Shown here: in pieces, positions 43,354 through 50,755 of the stretch
Layout of the letters: each line of letters begins with the position of its first letter
Position numbering within the stretch: the stretch's first letter is position 1
Source of the DNA: Prauserella_A sp040635515
Lineage (GTDB): Bacteria > Actinomycetota > Actinomycetes > Mycobacteriales > Pseudonocardiaceae
Direction of reading: 5' to 3'
Assembly: GCA_040635515.1 (NCBI GenBank)
Contig: JBEYHY010000005.1
Location: forward strand, 496,001-560,000
DNA: 64,000 nt
Program-made: the position numbers and the translations under genes
The notes under the pieces: generated by a model
Seen by the model: only the letters and a program-made list of their open reading frames with translations
Databases searched by the model: none
Told to the model about the DNA's origin: nothing

Positions 43354-43854
43354 GTGTCCACCCTGATCAGAAGGGTCAGTCAAACAGACACCGCCGTCGT
43401 CGTCCGGCTGGTTCACGAACTGGCCGAGTACGAGAAGGCGCCTCAGGAATGCCATCTCACCGAATCCGCGCTACGCGAGGCGCTGTTCGGCGAAGCCCCC
43501 GCCCTCTTCGGCCACGTCGCGGAAGTGGATGGCGAGGTCGCCGGATTCGCGCTGTGGTTCAAGAACTTCTCGACGTGGCGCGGCGTCCACGGCATCTACC
43601 TTGAGGACCTCTACGTGAGCAAGGAGCAGCGAGGGTCGGGCCTCGGGAAGGCTCTGCTCGCCACGCTGGCGGCCGAATGCGTCGAGCGGGGCTACGCGCG
43701 ACTGGAGTGGTCGGTGCTGAACTGGAACCCGGCCGTCGGGTTCTACAAGGCGCTCGGAGCGCTGCCGCAGGACGAGTGGACCACCTATCGGCTCACCGAC
43801 GAACCACTGCGCGCCCTCGCGAAGGAGAGCCGGGTTGCCTCGCAAGCAGATTAG
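43354..43854 (+). CDS. GNAT family acetyltransferase (diamine N-acetyltransferase-like)
   Basis: A 166-residue GNAT protein. Residues 1-60 (IRRVSQTDTAVVVRLVHELA, YEKAPQECHLTESALREALF) and the core FALWFKNFSTWRGVHGIYLE, DLYVSKEQRGSGLGKALLAT and RLEWSVLNWNPAVGFYKALG match the spermidine/spermine or diamine acetyltransferase-like subgroup, which shares the NFSTWxGxxGIYLEDLYV block. GTG 43354 follows a CGAGGTAA ribosome site. A polyamine substrate would fit the BpsA-like gene 5 kb upstream, but that is speculation. Confidence 0.85.
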   Translation: MSTLIRRVSQTDTAVVVRLVHELAEYEKAPQECHLTESALREALFGEAPALFGHVAEVDGEVAGFALWFKNFSTWRGVHGIYLEDLYVSKEQRGSGLGKALLATLAAECVERGYARLEWSVLNWNPAVGFYKALGALPQDEWTTYRLTDEPLRALAKESRVASQAD

Positions 43855-43894
43855 TCCACAGTAGACAAATGATCGGCCCCGCCAGGAGCGGCCG

Positions 43895-44374
43895 TCAGTC
43901 CTCGTACCGCTGTTTGCGGGAGGCGCGGCCTTCCGCGCCGCCTCGGCGGGCGGCTTCCTCCTCGGTCTCCCCCGCCTCCTGGCCGAGTACCCACGCCCGC
44001 GAGGCGCGGCGGAACAACAGCACGACGACGGCCGCACCCGCGATCATCACCGGGACGCCGAAACCGCCCTGCCCCGAAGGGCCTGCCGCGTACCAGCCGA
44101 CGCCGATCAGCACGAGCGCCACGACGACCGAAGGGGACCTCGCCCACGTCTTGCCGAGCAACAGCCCGACCGCGCAGGCGAGCACTCCGAGCGCGAGCAC
44201 GACGTAGTAGCCGATCTCGGCATAGATGTTGTTGCCGGGAACCTCGGCGCCGCCGAGGTGATTGACGGCGAGGATGACGCCGATCGCGAGCAGGCCGAAC
44301 CCGGGCAAAGCGGTCAGCAGGCCCGCGAAGCGAACCTCGCGAGGCGCTGGCGAAATCATGTCGGCGATTCGCAC
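43895..44374 (-). CDS. Small integral membrane protein, hypothetical
   Basis: A 159-residue membrane protein with about four hydrophobic segments: FAGLLTALPGFGLLAIGVIL, EIGYYVVLALGVLACAVGLL, SPSVVVALVLIGVGWYAAGP and VPVMIAGAAVVVLLFRRASR, then an acidic/basic cytoplasmic tail (GETEEEAARRGGAEGRASRK). Start GTG 44374 follows a GGGAAGG ribosome site. No family is recognised. It points away from the dagK block and ends 40 nt from the convergent GNAT gene. Confidence 0.75.
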   Translation of the reverse strand: MRIADMISPAPREVRFAGLLTALPGFGLLAIGVILAVNHLGGAEVPGNNIYAEIGYYVVLALGVLACAVGLLLGKTWARSPSVVVALVLIGVGWYAAGPSGQGGFGVPVMIAGAAVVVLLFRRASRAWVLGQEAGETEEEAARRGGAEGRASRKQRYED

Positions 44375-44714
44375 GAGCTGGCCTTCCCGTCAAATGACCG
44401 TGCGTGAGCACTTTCGATGGTATGCCACCCGGTCGGCCGTTTTCGAGCGGCCGCCGCGAGGGCGAAGATCTGGTTGTCGTCGATGAGCCGGCGGTCGGCC
44501 GGGGTGCACTCGTCACGGCAGCGGTTTCCGCGTCCCGGCGCGGTCGCCGCGACGTAAGCGGAACCGTGGGCACCAGGCGTGCCCGCGAAGGGAGGCGAGC
44601 GCGGGCGATACTCCTTTTCTCACTCCCGCGCGCAGGCGCGAGCAGTGACGAGCCTCGCAGGATTAGTCGGGTGATGCCGGGCGTCGCACCCCCGCCTTCA
44701 CCTACTCTGCGGTT
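44375..44714. other. Divergent gap before dagK
   Basis: This 340-bp gap holds no gene I can support. The right edge carries TACTCT at 44703-44708, a -10 seven bases before the dagK GTG. The remainder, rich in CG, shows frames open on both strands without ribosome sites, as expected of high-GC DNA. Confidence 0.5.
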
Positions 44715-45641
44715 GTGCGCGCAGTTCTCGTCGTCAATCCACAGGCAACGGCGACCACTCCCGGTGGTCGCGATGTCCTAGCGCACGCGCTGGCCAGCGA
44801 CGTCAAGCTCGACGTCGTCGAAACCGACTACCGGGGCCACGCGATGGCCGTCGCGAGGGCGGCGGCACGGGACGACATCGATCTCGTCGTGGCCCACGGC
44901 GGCGACGGGACCATCAACGAGGTTGTCAACGGATTGCTCGCCGACAGCGGAGAGCAATCGGGGAACTACGCAACGGTCCCGATGCTCGGCGTCGTTCCCG
45001 GCGGTTCCGCGAATGTCTTCGCCCGCGCGCTCGGCTTGCCGTGCGATCCGGTCGAAGCGACCCACCAGTTGCTGAACGCCATCGAAGAAAGGCGCAGCAG
45101 AACGGTAGGACTCGGCAGGGCAGGCGAAAGGTGGTTCACCTTCAACGCCGGCATGGGCTGGGATGCCGACGTCGTCGCGGGAGTGGAGAAACGAAGGGGA
45201 AAGCAGACAAGCCCTTCGCTGTACATGCGCACGGCACTCGCCTGTTATCTGCGCCCTCCGAACGGCAGGCCGGAATTGACCGTCGAGATCGATGGTGAAG
45301 AACCGGTGCCGGTGCGCACGGCGTTCATCTCCAACACGGATCCGTGGAGCTATCTCGGCAACCGTCCCGTTCACCTCAACACCGGCTGTTCCTTCGACGC
45401 GGGGCTCGGCCTCTTCGCCTTGCGGGGTATGGCTTTGCCGACGGTGTTGCGGCACCTCCGGCAGGCTCTGCGCACGCGCGGCAAACACCGGGGCAAGCAG
45501 TTGCTGCGCGACGATGACGTTCCTGTTGTCGCGGTCACCGCCCAAGAGCCCGTAAACTTGCAGGTGGACGGCGACCTTGTCGGACAGCGAACCCGGGTGG
45601 AGTTCAGGAGCGTGTCTCGCGCGCTCACCGTGGCCGTTTAA
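44715..45641 (+). CDS. dagK: Diacylglycerol kinase family lipid kinase
   Basis: A 308-residue lipid kinase of the DgkB/YegS family. The catalytic nucleotide loop is VVAHGGDGTINEVVNGLLA (GGDGT at about 60); further blocks are LGVVPGGSANVFARALGLP and WFTFNAGMGWDADVVAGVEK, with the C-terminal beta-sandwich containing NLQVDGDLVGQRTRVEF. It phosphorylates diacylglycerol or a related lipid at the membrane face. GTG 44715 lies seven bases after a TACTCT -10. Position before whiB1 is the mycobacterial one (Rv3218). Confidence 0.9.
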   Translation: MRAVLVVNPQATATTPGGRDVLAHALASDVKLDVVETDYRGHAMAVARAAARDDIDLVVAHGGDGTINEVVNGLLADSGEQSGNYATVPMLGVVPGGSANVFARALGLPCDPVEATHQLLNAIEERRSRTVGLGRAGERWFTFNAGMGWDADVVAGVEKRRGKQTSPSLYMRTALACYLRPPNGRPELTVEIDGEEPVPVRTAFISNTDPWSYLGNRPVHLNTGCSFDAGLGLFALRGMALPTVLRHLRQALRTRGKHRGKQLLRDDDVPVVAVTAQEPVNLQVDGDLVGQRTRVEFRSVSRALTVAV

Positions 45642-45794
45642 GCGATCGCGGTCGGTCAGCCGCACCGAGTGATCACCTGGGACAAACTCAATATTGCCGT
45701 TCAGCGACGGAGAAGCTCCGCTCACCGCACCGCTCCTCGCATCAGAGGGTCGATGACTGTGAAAAGCCGCAGGTCAGGCTAGTCGCTCCTGCGG

Positions 45795-45808
45795 GTGAGC
45801 TGACTCAC
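45795..45808. promoter_or_regulatory. CRP-type box 1 upstream of whiB1
   Basis: GTGA-GCTGAC-TCAC, a perfect GTGA-N6-TCAC CRP-type site, centred about 130 bp before the whiB1 start. The mycobacterial whiB1 promoter is also controlled by CRP (cAMP receptor protein). Confidence 0.6.
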
Positions 45809-45844
45809 CGATCTCCCGAAAACACTTGTCGAACTCGGTGCTTC

Positions 45845-45858
45845 GTGAAACCATTCAC
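45845..45858. promoter_or_regulatory. CRP-type box 2 upstream of whiB1
   Basis: GTGA-AACCAT-TCAC, a second perfect GTGA-N6-TCAC site, with its centre exactly 50 bp (about five helical turns) after box 1 and about 80 bp before the start codon. Confidence 0.62.
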
Positions 45859-45931
45859 AAGCACCCCAAGAAACGACCGCCATGACGACTGTGGCGCGGA
45901 ACGCCGCGCCGTTATAAAGGAGTTCAGAGAA

Positions 45932-46186
45932 ATGGACTGGCGCCACCGCGCGGCCTGCCGAGACGAGGACCCGGAACTGTTCTTCCCCGTGGGCACCAGC
46001 GGCCCCGCTGTCTCGCAGATCACCGCGGCGAAGTCCGTGTGTCACCGCTGCACCGTTGCTTCCGACTGCCTCGCTTGGGCACTGGCCAGTGGCCAGGATG
46101 CCGGTGTGTGGGGCGGAATGAGCGAAGACGAGCGACGCGCACTCAAGCGTCGGCGCGCGCAGATCGGCACGCGTAGCAACTTCTGA
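45932..46186 (+). CDS. whiB1: WhiB1 iron-sulfur transcription factor
   Basis: An 84-residue WhiB-like protein with the same length and spacing as mycobacterial WhiB1: Cys9, Cys37, Cys40 and Cys46 hold a 4Fe-4S cluster, with the motif CHRCTVASDC. The GVWGG turn (VWGGMSEDERRALKRRR) and the basic C-terminal tail bind DNA and the sigma factor. In Mycobacterium WhiB1 is essential and its cluster reacts with nitric oxide. ATG 45932 follows a clear AAAGGAG ribosome site. Two CRP boxes upstream suggest cAMP control. The convergent partner pdtaS is separated by two hairpins. Confidence 0.95.
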   Translation: MDWRHRAACRDEDPELFFPVGTSGPAVSQITAAKSVCHRCTVASDCLAWALASGQDAGVWGGMSEDERRALKRRRAQIGTRSNF

Positions 46187-46211
46187 GCATTGAAGTAGAA
46201 CGCAGGAAATT

Positions 46212-46288
46212 ACCTTTTGCTTGGCAGAGCAATTCCTGTTGGCAAAAGGTTTGAGGGTCGGCATCCATATCGGGTGCCGACCCTCAAG
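46212..46288. terminator. Tandem hairpins between whiB1 and pdtaS
   Basis: Two stem-loops between convergent genes. First, ACCTTTTGC (46212-46220) pairs with GCAAAAGGT (46242-46250). Second, TTGAGGGTCGGCA (46251-46263) pairs with TGCCGACCCTCAA (46275-46287), extendable to 16 bp across the loop. Neither has a strong T run on the plus strand; on the minus strand AAACCTTTTGCC follows the second. They probably end transcription in both directions. The rest of the 302-bp gap holds a further inverted repeat, GATACCGGCG (46354-46363) with CGCCGGTATC (46390-46399), and no gene. Confidence 0.65.
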
Positions 46289-46488
46289 CGTTTGAGCCGA
46301 ACGCGATCGGAACAACTCTCCGCATCCACTCGATACCGGATGTGTCAGTACCGGATACCGGCGAAGCCGGGCCCGGCAAAACTGATCAGCGCCGGTATCG
46401 AACCGGCACGCGAAACCGCCCGGGCGGAGAATGGCATACCTCGGTCAATCGAGTGTCGGCCAATCACGAGCACGGATCAGCGAGCAAT

Positions 46489-48012
46489 TCAGCCGCGACG
46501 GCTCAGTGGAATCCGCAATGCGGCCTCGGTGCCGACCTTGCGCCCACTGCCGTGACCTCCACGAACGCCGTCGTCCTCGCGAAGACTGCGCAACGACAAC
46601 GAGCCACGCAGTTCCGATTCGACGAGAGTTCTCGCGATTTGCAGGCCGAGCCCGTCAGCTCGTTCCAGCGAGAAACCGGCCGGAAGGCCTTTGCCGTTGT
46701 CGCGCACCATCACGTCCAGCCAGCGCGCGGATCGCTCGACGACGAGTTCGACCTTGCCCTGCCGCGCACCCGCGAACGCGTGTCCCACGGCGTTCTGCAC
46801 AAGTTCGGCGACAACCATCACGAGCGGTGTCGCGATCTCGGCGACCACGACACCGAATGATCCACTGCGGGACAGCGTGACCTGAGCCTCCGCCGTCGCG
46901 ATGTCACCGACCATCGGCAGCACGTTGTCGAGCAGCTTGTCGAGGTCGACGCGTTCGTCCACCGACATCGACAGCGCCTCGTGCACCATCGCGATGGAGG
47001 AAACCCTGCGCACCGACTCGCTGAGCGCTTGCCGCGCCTCGGGGCTCGGCGTCCTGCGTGACTGCAGCCGCAACAGCGCCGCCACCGTCTGCAGGTTGTT
47101 CTTGACCCTGTGATGGATCTCGCGGATGGTCGCGTCCTTGGACAGCAGCGCACGATCGCGCCGCTTGACCTCGGTCACGTCCCTGGCAAGGACGAGCGCA
47201 CCGGCTGGGCGACCTGCCGGGCGCAACGGCAGCGCCCTGAACAACACGACGGCGCCGCGCCGGGACTCGACCTCGGTTCTGCTGCCCGGTTTGCCGTCGA
47301 GCGCGTCGAGAATGCGGTGCGCCACCTCTGTCGCGTCGAAAGGATCGCGGATGAGCGAGCGCGTGAGTGGAGCCAATCTTGTCCCGATCAGATCCGACTC
47401 GTGGCCCATCCGGTGGTAGGCGGACTGCCCGTTGGGGCTCGCGAACACCACGGTGCCGCTCTGATCGAGCCGGATGAGCCCGTCGCCGACTCTCGGGCTC
47501 GTGTGTACGTCGGTGCCGCCGTCGGGACTGGGGAAGGTGCCGTCGGCGATCATCTGGCACAGATCGGCGCCACTGCCGAGATAGGCGATCTCCAGCGGGC
47601 TCGGCACTCTCGGCGACGCGAGGTTGGTCTCCCTGCTCAGCACCGCGATGACCGAGTCGCCGAACTTGACCGGAATCGCTTCCCTCCGCATGGGAAGGTC
47701 CCGGTACCAGTGCGGGTCCTCCTCGCGGCAAATGCGCACCTCGCGCATGGCCCTCGCAAGCTGAGGGTGCTCGGCCGTGGTGAAGCGGGTACCGACGACG
47801 TCCTCGGGGTGCGCCGTCGGCGCCGTGGTCGGCCGCACCTGGGCGACGCAGACGAAGTCACCGTCAGCCTCGGCGACCGGAACCCACATCAGGAAATCCG
47901 CGAACGAAAGATCGGCGAGCAACTGCCATTCGGCCACGACCATCTGCAAATGGTCGGCGGATTCTCCGGGCAGGCCGGTGTTCTCGGCCAGCAATTCGAC
48001 GAGCGTGGACAT
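46489..48012 (-). CDS. pdtaS: Sensor histidine kinase PdtaS
   Basis: A 507-residue cytosolic HWE/HisKA_2 histidine kinase. It lacks membrane helices: a GAF domain covers about 1-150, a PAS domain about 170-280 (LIRLDQSGTVVFASPNGQSA), the dimerisation box REIHHRVKNNLQTVAALLRL holds the phosphorylated histidine near 300, and the ATPase part has AELVQNAVGHAFAG, MVRDNGKGLPAGF and DGLGLQIARTLVES. In mycobacteria the partner is the antiterminator PdtaR (Rv1626), not encoded here. Start ATG 48012 is three bases after the stop of the biotinyl gene, so the pair is co-transcribed. Confidence 0.93.
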   Translation of the reverse strand: MSTLVELLAENTGLPGESADHLQMVVAEWQLLADLSFADFLMWVPVAEADGDFVCVAQVRPTTAPTAHPEDVVGTRFTTAEHPQLARAMREVRICREEDPHWYRDLPMRREAIPVKFGDSVIAVLSRETNLASPRVPSPLEIAYLGSGADLCQMIADGTFPSPDGGTDVHTSPRVGDGLIRLDQSGTVVFASPNGQSAYHRMGHESDLIGTRLAPLTRSLIRDPFDATEVAHRILDALDGKPGSRTEVESRRGAVVLFRALPLRPAGRPAGALVLARDVTEVKRRDRALLSKDATIREIHHRVKNNLQTVAALLRLQSRRTPSPEARQALSESVRRVSSIAMVHEALSMSVDERVDLDKLLDNVLPMVGDIATAEAQVTLSRSGSFGVVVAEIATPLVMVVAELVQNAVGHAFAGARQGKVELVVERSARWLDVMVRDNGKGLPAGFSLERADGLGLQIARTLVESELRGSLSLRSLREDDGVRGGHGSGRKVGTEAALRIPLSRRG

Positions 48013-48014
48013 AC

Positions 48015-48230
48015 CTAGTCGACCACCGCAATCAGGTCGCCCTCTTGAACGACATCGCCTTCCGTGACGGCAAGCCGCGTGAGCTTGCCGTCGGAACCAG
48101 TGAGCACCGGTATCTCCATCTTCATTGATTCGAGGATGACCACGGTGTCCCCCTTGTGCATCGCCTCGCCCTCCCTGGCGGCGACCTTCCACACATTGGC
48201 GACGATCTCAGCCCGGATTTCCTCGGTCAT
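48015..48230 (-). CDS. Small biotinylated carrier-like protein (TB7.3-type)
   Basis: A 71-residue stand-alone biotinyl domain. The biotinylation motif LESMKMEIPV has Lys in the standard ESMKME context, with flanking beta strands (IRAEIVANVWKVAAREGEAM and RLAVTEGDVVQEGDLIAVVD). It is too small to act alone as a carboxylase; in mycobacteria the homolog (TB7.3, Rv3221c) is a known biotinylated antigen at this same position beside pdtaS. Its partner enzyme is unknown. Start ATG 48230; the frame extending upstream is not coding. Confidence 0.92.
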   Translation of the reverse strand: MTEEIRAEIVANVWKVAAREGEAMHKGDTVVILESMKMEIPVLTGSDGKLTRLAVTEGDVVQEGDLIAVVD

Positions 48231-48378
48231 TCGCAACTCCCTCAACATTGAACGAAGGCGAATCAACACCACGAGACTCAAGCCATACAACCAGAGCGGA
48301 GCCACATTCGCCCAGCCCGGGAGGGGTGCGGCACACCCGCATGACACACTGGAGCGAGCACGTTGTGAAGGAGTGAGC

Positions 48379-48453
48379 ATGTCCAAGCGAGCCAGGAAGC
48401 GGCGCGACCGCAAGAAGAACGGCGCCAACCACGGCAAGAAGCCCAACGCCTGA
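48379..48453 (+). CDS. 50S ribosomal protein bL37 (24 residues)
   Basis: A 24-residue very basic protein (MSKRARKRRDRKKNGANHGK plus four residues), with ATG 48379 behind a good AAGGAG ribosome site. The basic block followed by N-x-x-NHGKxPN is the signature of bL37, the mini-protein first seen in the Mycobacterium smegmatis 70S ribosome structure. It is a separate unit, short enough to be missed by gene callers, and is followed by a perfect 13-bp terminator. It points opposite to rsrA and away from the biotinyl gene. Confidence 0.88.
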   Translation: MSKRARKRRDRKKNGANHGKKPNA

Positions 48454-48466
48454 TTCGGCGAAAAAC

Positions 48467-48496
48467 GTGGCCCCCGATGTTCGCATCGGGGGCCAC
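48467..48496. terminator. Bidirectional terminator between bL37 and rsrA
   Basis: GTGGCCCCCGATG / CATCGGGGGCCAC, a perfect 13-bp stem with TTCG loop. The minus-strand side runs into GTTTTTC, the plus-strand side into TGTTGTCTTC. Confidence 0.85.
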
Positions 48497-48518
48497 TGTT
48501 GTCTTCACCGCCGCATTG

Positions 48519-48872
48519 TCACGGCGCGTCTTTCGTCCTGGAGTGCTCACTCACCTGCTCGACCGTCAGCTCGGTCTCGGTGACGCTCACGCCGCCGCGA
48601 CGCGCGACGGTCTGCCTTATCGAAGCCCTCAGCCTGCTCTTCAGCTCGGCCGGAGCATGGTCACCGCCACATTTGCGCGCGAGCAGCTGCTTGATCTGCT
48701 CGTCGATTCCGTATTCCTCAAGGCACGGCGGGCAGTCCTCGATGTGCTTGCGCAACTCCGCGTCCCGCTCCGGGCTGCACTCGCGGTCGAGTAGAACGAA
48801 GATCTCGGCGAGCGCCTGGTCACAGTGGACCTGCTCGGACTCGGAGCGCTCGTTGCTTTCGTTCGCGGTCAT
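48519..48872 (-). CDS. rsrA: Zinc anti-sigma factor RsrA/RshA
   Basis: A 117-residue ZAS-family anti-sigma factor that binds SigH and releases it when its zinc cysteines are oxidised. The motif H-x3-C-x2-C is intact: His43, Cys47 and Cys50 (KHIEDCPPC), and an upstream Cys17 in EQVHCDQAL. A C-terminal helical part (LARKCGGDHAPAELKSRLRA) contacts the sigma factor. ATG 48872 overlaps the sigH stop codon by four bases, so sigma and anti-sigma are translationally coupled. The N-terminal ten residues are acidic and variable. It is the last gene before the convergent terminator. Confidence 0.93.
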   Translation of the reverse strand: MTANESNERSESEQVHCDQALAEIFVLLDRECSPERDAELRKHIEDCPPCLEEYGIDEQIKQLLARKCGGDHAPAELKSRLRASIRQTVARRGGVSVTETELTVEQVSEHSRTKDAP

Positions 48873-49528
48873 CGCCCGGCCACCTCCTGCGCAGGCCGGA
48901 TGAACCCCCGCTCCCTCGCGACATCGGCGAGAAGACCACGAAGCTGACTGCGCCCCCTGTGCAGGCGCGACATCACCGTGCCGATGGGTGTATCCATGAT
49001 CTCAGCGATTTCCTTGTAGGCGAAGCCTTCGACGTCGGCAAGGTACACAGCGAGCCGGAACTCCTCGGGCAACTGCTGCAACGCGCTCTTCACATCGGCG
49101 TCGGGGAGGCTGTCCATCGCCTCGACCTCTGCCGAACGGAGCCCGCTCGACGTGTGGCTCTCGGCCTGGGCAAGCTGCCAGTCCGTGATTTCCTCTGTCG
49201 GCTGCTGAATGGGCTGTCGCTGCCGCTTGCGGTAACCGTTGATGTAGGTGTTGGTGAGGATCCGGTACATCCAGGCCTTGAGGTTCGTGCCCTTCTTGAA
49301 GGAGGCGAACGCGGCGTAAGCCTTCAGATAGGTTTCCTGCACCAGGTCTTCCGCGTCAGCCGGGTTGCGGGTCATGCGCAACGCGGCGGAGTAGAGCTGG
49401 TCGAGCAGTGGCATCGCGTCGCGTTCGAAACGCTCCGCCCGCTCCTGCTCGGGCTCGACAACCGCGGGCTCGGGCTGGGCCTCCGCCTGGTTCTGCGTGC
49501 TCGGCAAACCGTTCCCTTCCGTAGCCAC
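48869..49528 (-). CDS. sigH: ECF sigma factor SigH/SigR (thiol-oxidative and heat stress)
   Basis: A 219-residue ECF41-independent group ECF sigma factor. Region 2: DQLYSAALRMTRNPADAEDL, VQETYLKAYAAFASFKKGTN, LKAWMYRILTNTYINGYRKR. Region 4: LQQLPEEFRLAVYLADVEGF, then YKEIAEIMDTPIGTVMSRLH, RGRSQLR. The start chosen is GTG 49528 (MATEGNGLPS), within the transcript of the SigH-type promoter at 49607-49632. The frame stays open further upstream and could give a longer form from a GTG at about codon -25, as Streptomyces makes an extended SigR-prime under stress; this is unproven. The stop overlaps rsrA by four bases. Confidence 0.93.
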   Translation of the reverse strand: MATEGNGLPSTQNQAEAQPEPAVVEPEQERAERFERDAMPLLDQLYSAALRMTRNPADAEDLVQETYLKAYAAFASFKKGTNLKAWMYRILTNTYINGYRKRQRQPIQQPTEEITDWQLAQAESHTSSGLRSAEVEAMDSLPDADVKSALQQLPEEFRLAVYLADVEGFAYKEIAEIMDTPIGTVMSRLHRGRSQLRGLLADVARERGFIRPAQEVAGR

Positions 49529-49606
49529 CAACTGCGCATATGACGTTTCCAAGGATACGCGGCGACGGTTCCCGGTTCTGGTCAGTGTGATCGGCACATC
49601 GGGTGT

Positions 49607-49632
49607 AACACAGACAACCGGCGACGAATTCC
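49607..49632 (-). promoter_or_regulatory. SigH-type autoregulatory promoter
   Basis: On the minus strand GGAAT (49632-49628), 18-bp spacer, GTT (49609-49607). This is the consensus of SigH/SigR promoters (GGAAT-N18-GTT) and lies about 80 bp before the sigH start, pointing to positive autoregulation. It also lies within 20 bp of the divergent ybaK start. Confidence 0.75.
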
Positions 49633-49650
49633 ACTGGTTAACATCACCTC

Positions 49651-50133
49651 GTGGCGGGTAAGGGTACGCCGGCGACGGCGTTGCTGGGCAAGAAGAAAAT
49701 CGAACACACTCTGCATTCATACGATCACGATCCGCGAGCGGAATCGTATGGCACCGAGGCAGCGGAGGTCCTCGGGGTCGAACCGGCCCAGGTCTTCAAG
49801 ACCCTCGTCGCCGATGTCGACGGCAAGCTCACGGTCGGTGTGGTTCCGGTCACCGGTCAGCTCGATCTCAAGGCGCTGGCTTCGGCAGCGGGTGGCAAGA
49901 AGGCGAAGCTCGCCGACAAGACCGCCGCACAGCGAGCGACCGGATACGTACTCGGCGGCATCTCCCCGCTCGGGCAGCGCAGCAGGCTCCCCGTCGTCAT
50001 CGACGAGTCGGTACACGGGTTCGGCACGGTCCTGTGCTCGGCGGGGCGGCGAGGGCTCGAAATCGAGCTCGCACCGGCCGACCTGATCGCGCTGACCGGC
50101 GCGATCGTGGCTCCCATCGCCGGTCGGCCGTAG
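49651..50133 (+). CDS. ybaK: Cys-tRNA(Pro) deacylase YbaK-like
   Basis: A 160-residue YbaK/EbsC protein that clears mischarged aminoacyl-tRNA. It has the family layout: the N-terminal TPATALLGKKKIEHTLHSYD, FKTLVADVDGKLTVGVVPVT, the basic KLADKTAAQRATGYVLGGISPLGQ (Lys and the GGISP loop are hallmark residues), and VHGFGTVLCSAGRRGLEIEL. GTG 49651 is seven bases after a TAACAT -10, so it is probably leaderless. It is divergent from sigH, and a stress role alongside it would make sense but is inferred. Confidence 0.92.
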   Translation: MAGKGTPATALLGKKKIEHTLHSYDHDPRAESYGTEAAEVLGVEPAQVFKTLVADVDGKLTVGVVPVTGQLDLKALASAAGGKKAKLADKTAAQRATGYVLGGISPLGQRSRLPVVIDESVHGFGTVLCSAGRRGLEIELAPADLIALTGAIVAPIAGRP

Positions 50134-50140
50134 CTGTCGC

Positions 50141-50755
50141 TCAGCTCGCGTGGGGGCGCAAAACTCTGCGAAGCCATTCGGTCGCCGCCCTCGACACCCC
50201 TTCGAGGTCGGCCTTGAGGCTGTGGTCGCCGGGAAGAAACACCACCTCGTGATGCGCGGCGGGCTCCGGCTTGCCGAATGGGTCACGTTCGCCCTGCACG
50301 ACGAGCGCGGGCACCTCCACCGCGTCGAGTTCGGGCTGCCTCGTCTTCTCCGGCTTACCCGGAGGGTGCACTGGAAAGGCGAGGCACAACACGGCGGCAG
50401 CCTGCCCGCTCGCGGCGGTCCTGCAGGCGACCCTCGCCCCCGACGACCTTCCGCCGAAGACGAGCGGAAGCCCGTCGAACCAGGTATCGGCCAGTTCGTC
50501 CGCGACGGCGAGCCACGCGGCGTCCAGCTGCTTGGCCGGTGCCGGAGCGCGCCTTCCCGCGACCCGGTAAGGCTGCTCGACCAGCGCGACGTGGACTCCG
50601 GCCGCTTTCGCCGCCCTCGTGACGGCGACGAGGTCGGGAGCATCGATTCCGCCGCCGGCGCCGTGCCCGAGCAGCAGTCCCGCCGAGCCCTCCTCCGCGC
50701 AATGCAACTCTGCCCGTGCGGGCCCGTGCGGGGTTTCGATCTCCCTGCTCGTCAT
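50141..50755 (-). CDS. Alpha/beta hydrolase (KANL3/Tex30-like)
   Basis: A 204-residue hydrolase. LLLGHGAGGGIDAPDL gives the oxyanion-hole region, VFGGRSSGARVACRTA the nucleophile elbow (G-x-S-x-G with Ser), VVQGERDPFG the acidic residue region, and FLPGDHSLKAD the catalytic histidine. This GHGAGGG and GDHSL pattern is that of KANL3/Tex30-type small hydrolases. The start overlaps the SRAP stop by four bases, so the two are coupled. The substrate is unknown. Confidence 0.85.
   Translation of the reverse strand: MTSREIETPHGPARAELHCAEEGSAGLLLGHGAGGGIDAPDLVAVTRAAKAAGVHVALVEQPYRVAGRRAPAPAKQLDAAWLAVADELADTWFDGLPLVFGGRSSGARVACRTAASGQAAAVLCLAFPVHPPGKPEKTRQPELDAVEVPALVVQGERDPFGKPEPAAHHEVVFLPGDHSLKADLEGVSRAATEWLRRVLRPHAS

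Noticed and set aside
37368..43854. A polyamine synthesis cluster linking the BpsA-like gene with the GNAT gene
   Set aside because: The genes between them (malic enzyme, epimerase, cholesterol oxidase, phosphatase) are unrelated and on both strands, so a functional cluster is not supported.
46217..46555. A 112-codon plus frame after whiB1
   Set aside because: It overlaps the end of pdtaS and includes the terminator hairpins; composition is not gene-like.
49529..49720. Extension of SigH to an ATG at 49720
   Set aside because: It overlaps the ybaK gene on the opposite strand and the SigH promoter; the extra residues look non-coding. A shorter extension is kept only as a possibility.
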